Shown piece by piece: positions 46,784 to 53,510 of a stretch of DNA of 64,000 nt. The translations under genes were made by a program, and so were the position numbers. Positions within the stretch are counted from its first letter, which is position 1. Each line of letters begins with the position of its first letter. The stretch comes from Lachnospiraceae bacterium (GTDB lineage: Bacteria; Bacillota; Clostridia; Lachnospirales; Lachnospiraceae): positions 124,001 through 188,000 of the forward strand of contig JAFSRP010000061.1 in assembly GCA_017446045.1 (NCBI GenBank), read 5' to 3'. The notes under the pieces were generated by a model. That model worked only from the letters and a program-made list of their open reading frames with translations, made no database searches and was not told the origin of the DNA.

Positions 46784-47725
46784 TCACAGCCAGCGTTTCT
46801 TTTTGAAGAAGATCAGGCAGCCAATGATGATGACGATGCAGGTTGCAAATACAGCCGGGTAAGCCAGCTCGGACTCAAGCTCCGGCATATACCGGAAGTT
46901 CATTCCGTACCAGCCCGTGATCAGGGTCAGCGGCATGAAGATGGTCGTGACGACTGTAAGGATCGTCATGATATGGTTCTGCCGCAGTTCCAAATGCGCC
47001 TTATAGAGATCTCCGATCTGCATCGTGTAGTCCCGGAGAGAGGAGGCGCTGGCATACAGCCGTTCCGTACGGTTCATGAACAGCTTGAAATACCTGAGAT
47101 TTTCCTGGTCGAAAAAGCCGTTCTCGTTTTCTTCAAGCTCCTGTGCGAGGTCGATCAGCTGGTCATAGTGGATCAGCAGTTTCCGCAGGTCACTGCGGAT
47201 CGCATTGGTCTGCGAGGTCGGGTTTTCCGTGTGTCCACTGTCGATCGCCTGTTCGATATCCTCCAGCATATCTTCATACTTTTCCAGGAGGCGCAGGTCA
47301 TTCTTTACGATCTGATCCAGAAAGTCGTATAAAAAGCGTCCGAGGCTGGGAATACGGAAGCGCTTCGTCCGCTGGATGTTGCGGATGATCTGTTCGGCCA
47401 TACCGTGATCGTCGATAAAGACGACGCCTTTCTCATCCAATGCGAAAGCAAAGCTGGTGCCGGACGCGGAAGGATCCTTCTGATCCGGGATATGGAAAGA
47501 ACCGGTCAGGGAGTCATAATTGACTTCAGCCTTGGTCATACGCAGATTCGAAATTGGATCCAGTTCGATCCCCATGTCAAAGCGGGCTTTCGCTTGTCTC
47601 CACTCCTCTGTCGATAGGACTGCCGCAAACGGGGCGGGATCCTCCGTGATCTCTTTGATCGCAGAAAAATCCCCTTCAGCCACGGACCTTTCCATCAAAG
47701 TTTCCTTAATATCAAAAAACAGCAT
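46784..47725 (-). CDS. corA: CorA-family magnesium/divalent metal transporter
   Basis: The 313-aa protein has a long cytoplasmic alpha/beta and helical region and two C-terminal membrane helices. The CorA signature GMN is present in ITGWYGMNFRYMPE between the end of TM1 and the external loop, and the tail FFKKKRWL is basic. Pentameric CorA channels import Mg2+, Co2+ or Ni2+. It converges on ridA. Confidence 0.9.
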   Translation of the reverse strand: MLFFDIKETLMERSVAEGDFSAIKEITEDPAPFAAVLSTEEWRQAKARFDMGIELDPISNLRMTKAEVNYDSLTGSFHIPDQKDPSASGTSFAFALDEKGVVFIDDHGMAEQIIRNIQRTKRFRIPSLGRFLYDFLDQIVKNDLRLLEKYEDMLEDIEQAIDSGHTENPTSQTNAIRSDLRKLLIHYDQLIDLAQELEENENGFFDQENLRYFKLFMNRTERLYASASSLRDYTMQIGDLYKAHLELRQNHIMTILTVVTTIFMPLTLITGWYGMNFRYMPELESELAYPAVFATCIVIIIGCLIFFKKKRWL

Positions 47726-47845
47726 ACCCTAAACCTCGAAAAACACATAGCGAATTACCGCGGCAAAACAACGGCTGCACCAAAAACATTGCAGCAGTAC
47801 AGCAACATTATACTCCAAAACAGGAGAAACAGAAGAACAAATCAC

Positions 47846-47873
47846 TTGCAGAATCTGAGAAACGTGATAATAT
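47846..47873 (+). promoter_or_regulatory. tRNA-Gly promoter
   Basis: TTGCAG (47846-47851), 16 bp, then TAATAT (47868-47873) with TG at the extended -10 position, 11 bp before the tRNA. Confidence 0.55.
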
Positions 47874-47883
47874 ATAACTACGC

Positions 47884-47954
47884 GCACGATTAGTACATCG
47901 GTAGTATGCGAGCTTCCCAAGCTTGAGAGGCGGGTTCGATTCCCGTATCGTGCT
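47884..47954 (+). tRNA. tRNA-Gly(CCC), integration-site tRNA
   Basis: A complete 71-nt cloverleaf. The acceptor stem is GCACGAT/ATCGTGC and the D-stem is GTAC/GTAT. The anticodon stem is CGAGC/GCTTG around TTCCCAA, giving anticodon CCC. The T-stem is GCGGG/CCCGT around TTCGATT. The discriminator is T and CCA is not encoded. An integrase gene lies just downstream, the usual arrangement at a tRNA attachment site. Confidence 0.92.
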
Positions 47955-47965
47955 TAGTTCTATAG

Positions 47966-48003
47966 AGCGGAAATACCCAAATGATGGGCATTTCCGCTTT
48001 TTT
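47966..48003 (+). terminator. Terminator after tRNA-Gly
   Basis: AGCGGAAAT-A-CCCA pairs with TGGG-C-ATTTCCGCT, with one internal mismatch, followed by TTTTTT. Confidence 0.85.
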
Positions 48004-48020
48004 CCTGAATTCGAATCCTT

Positions 48021-48040
48021 AAAAGACATCAAAAGACACT
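48021..48040. repeat. Two tandem 10-bp repeats, possible integrase arm sites
   Basis: AAAAGACATC and AAAAGACACT lie head to tail, just after a T-arm-like ATTCGAATCC (48010-48019) and about 30 bp from the integrase stop codon. Tyrosine integrases of this type bind short direct repeats beside the crossover core, so these are candidate arm sites. Confidence 0.4.
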
Positions 48041-48071
48041 TTTACAGATGTTCAAAAACCCCAGGGATTTA

Positions 48072-49280
48072 TCATAAGGCCTTAGCGAGCTTATTATAAG
48101 CCTCATCACTTGTCAGAGGATTATAAAGATATGCCATGGTGGTCTGCAGGTTGGAGTGGCCTAACAGGTCGCGGATCATATCCATAGGGATGCCATTAGC
48201 ATTAAGATTGCTTGCTACAGTTTTACGTATCTTGTGGCTGCGCTTTGGGTCGATCTTTGCCCTTTCTGCATATTTCTCTAGGATATAATTGATCTGTCTG
48301 GAGGTCACTCTTGAACCATCTCTCTCAAACAGGTATTCCTGTTTGCCTGCAAGAGCAAGGATCTTCTTCATTAATTCCACTGCCTTGGGAACTAGAGGAA
48401 CATATCTGTCCTGATGTGTCTTCGTGTGATTAACCACAGAGTAGCTGAAGTTCTCCCGATCGCGATATTCTTCCCTGACAACATGAAGATATTTTCCGTC
48501 AATGAAATCTGAGGGTTTTAATGCTACAAGCTCTCCAACCCGAAGACCGAGGTAAAAGTTCAGAAGAATCGCCAGGATCGCCTGATCATGGGTCTCTGCA
48601 TACCTTGAGTTAAGATAATTCTTAAGTCTGTTCTTTTCATCGCTATTGAATGTCTCTTCTAAACCGGTCCGTCTCTGCACCTGCCGGAATTTGACCGTGA
48701 TTTTTAGCCGGTCTATGGGATTGAACGGGATCATCTCTTTTTCATAAGCATATTCAAACATACCATTCAAGATTGTTTTGGCATTAGCCCATTCCTTGCT
48801 GGAAAGATTGTTATCTTTCACGATTCCATTGGCGAAAGACTGGAGAGAAAGGCGATCAATACTCTTTAATGGTTGTTTAAAGAAATCCGTGTCTTGGAAG
48901 TACTTCTTATAGTGTTGTCTGTGCCGTACGATCGTATTTCTGCTCTCTGTGATGGTTTCCTTATAAGCAATCCATTCTTCAAAGAGTCTGTTCAGTGTGA
49001 TGTTTTCATGGTGCTTCTCCTCTTTGTAAAGAGTGGCAAGACGGTCGATCACCTTTTCCCTTGAGGAAAGCTTGATCTCGATCTTTTTCTTATTCAGAGG
49101 ATCAAGGTAGTAGGTCTGCCACCTCCCATTTGGAAGCTGGGTGATGGCAAAGGGATGATTTCTGACAATAGCTTCACGTTTTGTCATATCCAATTGTTGT
49201 TTCAGCTGGCTCTCATCGATGTTTAATATACCGCAGTCAATGGCCTCCTGTAAAGTTTTGGAATCAACCGTGGCGACCAC
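48072..49280 (-). CDS. int: Tyrosine recombinase/integrase
   Basis: The 402-aa phage/Tn916-type integrase has an N-terminal arm-binding region (about 50-110, LPNGRWQTYYLDPLNKKK), a SAM-like core-binding region (about 110-200) and the catalytic domain. The active-site set is visible: Arg in LGLRVGELVALK, Lys in the HTKTHQDRYVPL strand, HKIRKT (H-x-x-R), LLGHSNLQTTMAYLY (His and nucleophile Tyr). The start is a GTG at 49280 preceded directly by GGGGAG; no in-frame ATG lies upstream. The start lies within a small upstream ORF, suggesting coupling. It would excise and integrate the element at tRNA-Gly. Confidence 0.93.
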   Translation of the reverse strand: MVATVDSKTLQEAIDCGILNIDESQLKQQLDMTKREAIVRNHPFAITQLPNGRWQTYYLDPLNKKKIEIKLSSREKVIDRLATLYKEEKHHENITLNRLFEEWIAYKETITESRNTIVRHRQHYKKYFQDTDFFKQPLKSIDRLSLQSFANGIVKDNNLSSKEWANAKTILNGMFEYAYEKEMIPFNPIDRLKITVKFRQVQRRTGLEETFNSDEKNRLKNYLNSRYAETHDQAILAILLNFYLGLRVGELVALKPSDFIDGKYLHVVREEYRDRENFSYSVVNHTKTHQDRYVPLVPKAVELMKKILALAGKQEYLFERDGSRVTSRQINYILEKYAERAKIDPKRSHKIRKTVASNLNANGIPMDMIRDLLGHSNLQTTMAYLYNPLTSDEAYNKLAKAL

Positions 49281-49377
49281 CTCCCCACATCCTGATGGTC
49301 TCAGTTGTGACGGTGATGCTGATGGTTACCGGTGTCCTGTTCTCTGTAAAACGCGTTATCGCGCATTGTGTTTTCAT
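49264..49377 (-). CDS. Small ORF (37 aa) overlapping the integrase start
   Basis: An ATG with a GGGGG-rich site upstream opens a 37-codon frame that ends 17 nt inside the integrase gene. The peptide is rich in Thr and Ile and basic at both ends, with no recognised motif. It may be a leader whose translation feeds ribosomes to the GTG start of the integrase, or a very small excision factor. Neither is supported by sequence similarity. Confidence 0.35.
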   Translation of the reverse strand: MKTQCAITRFTENRTPVTISITVTTETIRMWGGGRHG

Positions 49378-49426
49378 AATGGTTTTCCCCCGAAAAGACG
49401 TTTTATAAAAAAGTCGTGTTTTTATC

Positions 49427-49525
49427 CGTACGTACGTACATGCGTACCACGTTAAGAAGGCCTCCCCTTTTGCCGGATGGGACCCGGACCGGGGAGGCCT
49501 TCCCGTACGCATGTACGCACGTACG
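49427..49525. repeat. 99-bp interrupted palindrome with GTAC repeats
   Basis: The outer arms (49427-49447 and 49505-49525) pair at 20 of 21 positions, including 12 perfect bases GTACATGCGTAC/GTACGCATGTAC. Nested inside is a perfect 12-bp pair, GAAGGCCTCCCC (49456-49467) and GGGGAGGCCTTC (49491-49502). GTAC occurs seven times. It lies in the 167-bp gap between the P4-type helicase gene and the integrase leader. It is far longer than a terminator stem and has no immediate T-run, so it may be an origin, recombination or protein-binding structure. Confidence 0.75.
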
Positions 49526-49544
49526 CAGGTTTTGGAATGTTTTC

Positions 49545-50867
49545 TTATAAAAAGGGATTATCGGGATCGATGACGCCGATCCCGTGGTAACCGCGGCACC
49601 GCTTGCCCCTTCCGATGTGGATGTTGTTATCGGGGATGAGGCTGAAGGCTGCCGCGTTCTGTGCCAGGTGGTTCGCGAAGCTCTTCGCAGAAAGTGTGAT
49701 CTCAGCGTTATCCTCGCACCATCCTCTGTACGATTCATACAGGGCCTTCGTACTGGATTCGCATTCCTGGTTGAATGTGAAATACCCTTCGGATCCAAGG
49801 AAGTCGATGATGTTGTTGGCGCTCCTTACAGCGTTTTGGATGTTGTCTCTTGACTTCGGGCTGATCGTGAACCGGTAGCTGTTCGCTATGAGCCGGTTGA
49901 GGCCCTCAAGGCACCAGAGAAGGATCCCTTCCTTTTCCGCTTTCAGCTTTTCGATAAGGAAGGGGTCATCGGTACGGCCAGAAGGCCTGTCCTTCGTGGT
50001 CAGTACGATCTGCCTCCGGAAGAAGCCGTCAGACCTGTCATGAAGAGCGGTGAGAGCCCCGTTCCCGAAACATAAGAAACGGACATAGAGCTGCGCCTGG
50101 TAGCTCTGTACCCCTTTCCTTTCCACATCCATCTGCGCTTCAGAAGTGACGATCGACTTGATATAGTTGGTCTTCGGAAGGGCGTTCATATCCATGTCGT
50201 CGTCTACCATCAAGAGCTTGTCCTCGAGGTCCGCCCGGCTGAAGCGGTTGGTCTCGACCTTCTGGATGCTGGAGATGTTCATGCTGTGACCCATAAGGGA
50301 GCGCATCACAAGCCCGATACGGGATTTCCCTTCGCCGCCCTTTCCGATGAGCATCAGCATCTTCTGCGCTTTGGTGGTTGGGATGAGACAGTAGCCGAGG
50401 TACTCCTGTAAGGTCGGGATGTCCTCCGGTTCCAGGAGGTCGTTTATAAAAGAGAGCCACGTTTCCGGCGCGTTTGCCGATGCGTTATAGTCGACACAGA
50501 GCCGGTTGCGGCAGTACTCCTTCTCCCTGCTGAAATGGCCGTCCAGAAACCAGGTGCCGTTTGCCACATGGATGCGGTCATCCCGGAGCGGGAGATCTTC
50601 CGCATAGGCCCTCAGCCTGATGGATTTTAAAAGGTCCTCTACCTTTTTCGCTGTCCCGGTCTCCTTCCATTCACTGATCTCATCGAAGATCTGCTGTTTG
50701 AGGGCACCTTCGTCCGGAATGAGGCCGTCGACCGTATACAGCTTCCCGTGGATACACTTCATGGGATACCGTGAAAGGAAGTCACAGCAGTAGGCCACTT
50801 CTTTGATCCTTCCGTCTCTGGTGAGCCATACAGGTCTTTCAGCCGGCTTCATATCCTTTTTTGACAT
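49545..50867 (-). CDS. P4-type phage/plasmid helicase (D5-like superfamily 3)
   Basis: The 440-aa protein has Walker A GKGGEGKS (175-182), an aspartate-rich Walker B region KLLMVDDDMDMN (217-226), sensor-like FLCFGNGALTAL, and GFFRRQIVLTT. These are features of the C-terminal helicase half of P4 alpha-type replication proteins. The primase half is absent and is supplied by the CHC2 protein encoded just upstream, an apparent split arrangement. A longer start at 50891 lacks a ribosome site; AAGGGGG about 9 nt before the ATG at 50867 supports this start, which overlaps the primase gene by 29 nt. Confidence 0.85.
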   Translation of the reverse strand: MSKKDMKPAERPVWLTRDGRIKEVAYCCDFLSRYPMKCIHGKLYTVDGLIPDEGALKQQIFDEISEWKETGTAKKVEDLLKSIRLRAYAEDLPLRDDRIHVANGTWFLDGHFSREKEYCRNRLCVDYNASANAPETWLSFINDLLEPEDIPTLQEYLGYCLIPTTKAQKMLMLIGKGGEGKSRIGLVMRSLMGHSMNISSIQKVETNRFSRADLEDKLLMVDDDMDMNALPKTNYIKSIVTSEAQMDVERKGVQSYQAQLYVRFLCFGNGALTALHDRSDGFFRRQIVLTTKDRPSGRTDDPFLIEKLKAEKEGILLWCLEGLNRLIANSYRFTISPKSRDNIQNAVRSANNIIDFLGSEGYFTFNQECESSTKALYESYRGWCEDNAEITLSAKSFANHLAQNAAAFSLIPDNNIHIGRGKRCRGYHGIGVIDPDNPFL

Positions 50868-51474
50868 TGATACCAGACCCCCTTTCATCATTTTTTATTT
50901 TTCTGATCCGTTCTTCCAGTGCCCCGATCCTGCCGTCTGCCATCAGGTCCTTCACGGCGGCGACCCTTATCTCCAAGCTGCCGACTGTCAGGACATCCGC
51001 CAGGTATTCGATGGTGTCCTTCATCTGACATGCCTCCACGAAACGTTCATCCGGTCCTTCTTCCATAGATCCCGGCGCATACCTTTCCTTCCAGTCCTCC
51101 AGAAGGTGCAGGTAATCACAGAGCACCCGCTGGCAGTAACGTTCGTCTTCACGGAGCATTGCTGTAAACGGGTGCTTATGCTGTACAGGTGTCGATCCTG
51201 ATGGCTGCCGGTCCGGGTCGATCCCGAAGTCCTCTGCGAGCATCTTCGCCGCATCATACGGCCTCAGGCTGAAGAGCCGCGATACGAAGTCGGTCACGTC
51301 GCCGGTCGCCCCGCATCCATAGCAGTAGTAATAGTCCGGGTTGAGCTTCAGGCTCGGATGCCGGTCGTCATGGAAGGGGCAAATGGCCATCCCGTGATGG
51401 TCCGTCTGGATCCCATACCGCTTTGCGGCATCTGGCACGGATACGCTCGCCTTTACAGTTTCAAAAAGGTTCAT
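50839..51474 (-). CDS. CHC2 zinc-finger primase-like protein
   Basis: The N terminus holds a DnaG-type CHC2 zinc finger: ICPFHDDRHPSLKLN followed by YYYCYGCGATGDVTDFV, with C32, H35, C51 and C54 as ligands. The rest (about 90-211) is helical and lacks the TOPRIM catalytic motif, so it may be a template-recognition subunit. An open frame continues upstream, but AGGAGG before the ATG at 51474 and the conserved N terminus set the start (211 aa). It heads the leftward replication operon. Confidence 0.85.
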   Translation of the reverse strand: MNLFETVKASVSVPDAAKRYGIQTDHHGMAICPFHDDRHPSLKLNPDYYYCYGCGATGDVTDFVSRLFSLRPYDAAKMLAEDFGIDPDRQPSGSTPVQHKHPFTAMLREDERYCQRVLCDYLHLLEDWKERYAPGSMEEGPDERFVEACQMKDTIEYLADVLTVGSLEIRVAAVKDLMADGRIGALEERIRKIKNDERGSGINVKKGYEAG

Positions 51475-51559
51475 AGTCGTTTTCCTCCTTACTGGTTTGT
51501 TCTGGATCTTTGATCCTGCTGTCTTATACGGAAGAAAACGTAGATAAGTGAAAAAATGG

Positions 51560-51570
51560 GCGAAATTCGC
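51560..51570. promoter_or_regulatory. Candidate operator palindrome 1 in the divergent region
   Basis: GCGAA-A-TTCGC is an 11-bp perfect inverted repeat between the divergent primase and repressor genes, where an XRE repressor would be expected to bind. Confidence 0.4.
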
Positions 51571-51597
51571 AGAAATGGGTGCTGAAGAAAGGAATAA

Positions 51598-51611
51598 TTG
51601 CAAAAATGCAA
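51598..51611. promoter_or_regulatory. Candidate operator palindrome 2 in the divergent region
   Basis: TTGCA-AAAA-TGCAA is a 14-bp perfect inverted repeat 39 bp centre to centre from the first palindrome. The two sequences differ, so they may bind different proteins. Confidence 0.4.
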
Positions 51612-51690
51612 GAAGGGAGTTTTTCAGGACAGCTGCTGAGGTCTAATAAGGGTGGTGACAGATATAAGACTTTCAACAGGAGGAGAAAAG

Positions 51691-52530
51691 ATGGCAGGAA
51701 CCTGGCTTCCCGGGGATACGAGGGACCGTATCCAGGACCTTATCAAAAGCAGAAACATGACGCAGGCCGTCCTTGCGGAGTCCATCGGCCTTTCTGAAAG
51801 TGCCCTCAGCCGGTATCTTGCAGGGAAGACGGAGATGCTCGGCGACGGATATATCATACGGATCGCGAAATACTTCGATGTCTCCACAGATTTCCTTTTG
51901 GGGGAGACGGATATCCCGGACAGGAAGAATTATGATATCGAAGAGCTGGGATTATCGGCAAAGTCGGCGAGGCTCCTTTACACCGGGAGGATAGACGCAC
52001 ACATCCTGAACCTGCTTTTGGAGAATGTGCGCTTCCCGTGGCTGACCGCAATGCTCTCACGCTACCAGAAGGAGACCGTAAGGTCCGGGATCGCGACGAT
52101 GAATATATTCCTTGACCAGATCGGTTCGGTCATATCAGGCCAGGAGAAGATCGAAAAAGATCCGAAAGGGGCGGAGGATGCCAGGGAGGCTGCGGATGAT
52201 ATCCGGGCAGTCCGGATGCCGGCGATCAGCGCGGATACGGCTGCCATACAGGAGTGCTTCATGCAGATCGTAAAGGATATCAAAGACCAGGGAAAAGCGG
52301 CGGTCACGGATCACGCGATAGTAACTGCGGAAGTGATGGAGAAACTCAGAAGTGAATTAACGAAAGGGAAAGATTCTGCCGATCTGAAAAACCTGACAGC
52401 CGGAGATATCACAGCCGCCGTGATGCGGACCATCGCCTCGGCAGGTATCGAGGAAGCAGACTTACAGGGGTTAGGGGATGAATATCAGAAACTTCTCGAT
52501 AAGATGAGGATGAAGATCGATGACGAATGA
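51691..52530 (+). CDS. XRE-family transcriptional regulator (cI-like)
   Basis: The 279-aa protein has an N-terminal helix-turn-helix (RIQDLIKSRNMTQAVLAESIGLSESALSRYLAGKTE split across residues 11-50) with the FDVSTDFLLGETD extension typical of XRE regulators. The remaining ~200 residues are helical with no recognised domain. An earlier ATG at 51652 exists, but AGGAGG 8 nt before 51691 is a better match. It is divergent from the replication genes, the position of an element repressor. It overlaps the sigma-like gene by 11 nt. Confidence 0.88.
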   Translation: MAGTWLPGDTRDRIQDLIKSRNMTQAVLAESIGLSESALSRYLAGKTEMLGDGYIIRIAKYFDVSTDFLLGETDIPDRKNYDIEELGLSAKSARLLYTGRIDAHILNLLLENVRFPWLTAMLSRYQKETVRSGIATMNIFLDQIGSVISGQEKIEKDPKGAEDAREAADDIRAVRMPAISADTAAIQECFMQIVKDIKDQGKAAVTDHAIVTAEVMEKLRSELTKGKDSADLKNLTAGDITAAVMRTIASAGIEEADLQGLGDEYQKLLDKMRMKIDDE

Positions 52531-53206
52531 GGAGCTGGTGCATCTTGCAAGGGACGGGGACCGCGAGGCAAGGGAGACGCTTATCGAAAATATCCTGCCT
52601 TCCATCGGGATCATTGCCGGAAAGATCAGGAAACGTTATACGGGGATCTTCGTTGAAAAGGATGACCTGATACAGGAAGCGCTGCTCGGATCCTTGAAAG
52701 CGGTCGATACCTATGATCCCGAAAAAGGGAACCTCTTCTGGACATATATATCGAAGATCTCAGAAAACGCGATGATGGACTATGTCCGGAAATGTATCGC
52801 GGCTATTCCGGAGACCGGGAAAATGATCAGCCTGGATGAAACACCTCCCGGCTTCGATCCGGAAAGCAGGGTGACCTACGCGGATATCATCCCGGATGGA
52901 TACTCCAAGGCCCCGGAGCAGATCTATATCAGGAAAGAAGCGATACTGGAAGTAAGGGATGCGCTGCAGAAGGTAAGGCCGCGGGATCGGAAATACCTTC
53001 ATTACCGATACGGCTTCATTGATGATATCCCACATGACCGGAAAGAGACTGCGGAACACTTTCATCTAAGTGACAGCCGTGCGAAAAACACGGAAAGCAG
53101 GGCACTCAACCGTGTCCGGAAGGTCTTTTTGGAGAAGAGGAAGCATTACAGAAATCTGAAAATGAAAAACAGAAAAGAAAACAGGCTGTGCAAAAGACCG
53201 GCATAA
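52520..53206 (+). CDS. Sigma-70-family RNA polymerase sigma factor encoded by the element
   Basis: The 228-aa protein has region 2 features (LIENILPSIGIIAGKIRKRY, EKDDLIQEALLGSLKAVDTYDPEKG, FWTYISKISENAMMDYVRK) and a C-terminal region-4-like segment (ALQKVRPRDRKYLHYRYGF, RKETAEHFHLSDSRAKNTESRALNRVRK). A basic tail ends the protein. The start codon lies inside the repressor gene, so the two are coupled. It could direct transcription of element genes or redirect host polymerase. Confidence 0.85.
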   Translation: MTNEELVHLARDGDREARETLIENILPSIGIIAGKIRKRYTGIFVEKDDLIQEALLGSLKAVDTYDPEKGNLFWTYISKISENAMMDYVRKCIAAIPETGKMISLDETPPGFDPESRVTYADIIPDGYSKAPEQIYIRKEAILEVRDALQKVRPRDRKYLHYRYGFIDDIPHDRKETAEHFHLSDSRAKNTESRALNRVRKVFLEKRKHYRNLKMKNRKENRLCKRPA

Positions 53207-53289
53207 GGAATCGGTGCATAGTCTGTTCTCTGAACCGAAATGGATCACTGTTTTTTGAAAAATGAAACTAAACCGGAAAGGTCAGATCA

Positions 53290-53386
53290 GCGTTTTTATA
53301 AAAACGCGCAGCCACACGAAGTGTGATCTTAAAGGGTTTGGGATTTCCCAACAAGGGCGTATAGATGGAAAAACATCCATCTATAC
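53290..53386. repeat. Array of four perfect inverted repeats
   Basis: (1) GCGTTTTTATAAAAACGC, 53290-53307. (2) CACAC-GAA-GTGTG, 53313-53325. (3) TTGGGA-TT-TCCCAA, 53338-53351. (4) GTATAGATGGA-AAAACA-TCCATCTATAC, 53359-53386. Each is perfect, and they are spaced 5-12 bp apart. AGATCA before the first and TGATCT after the second could pair and enclose both. Confidence 0.75.
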
Positions 53387-53428
53387 ATTGCTTGCACAGT
53401 AGTGATGGAATGATTTGTACTTTCTCGT

Positions 53429-53434
53429 TATAAT
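53429..53434 (+). promoter_or_regulatory. -10 element of the zinc-ribbon/nuclease gene
   Basis: A TATAAT lies 77 bp before the start codon, right of the hairpin array. No clear -35 is visible. Confidence 0.35.
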
Positions 53435-53510
53435 AGTTTTGATACCATACGAATTTCAAATAAGCTAATAACGAAGAACCAAAAGATATCTATTATAAAG
53501 AAATGTAACA

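Larger units (their letters stand above)
53207..53510. other. 304-bp non-coding region with four hairpins and a promoter
   Basis: Between the sigma-like gene and the zinc-ribbon gene are four consecutive inverted repeats within 97 bp (listed separately), followed by a TATAAT at 53429-53434. The region becomes AT-rich to its right. No ORF with a ribosome site is visible. The hairpins may mark an origin, a structured RNA or an ancient junction between the element core and its cargo. Confidence 0.6.

Noticed and set aside
49427..49525. The long palindrome as an ordinary rho-independent terminator
   Set aside because: The total paired length exceeds 30 bp in nested arms, and no T-run follows the outer arm on either strand.
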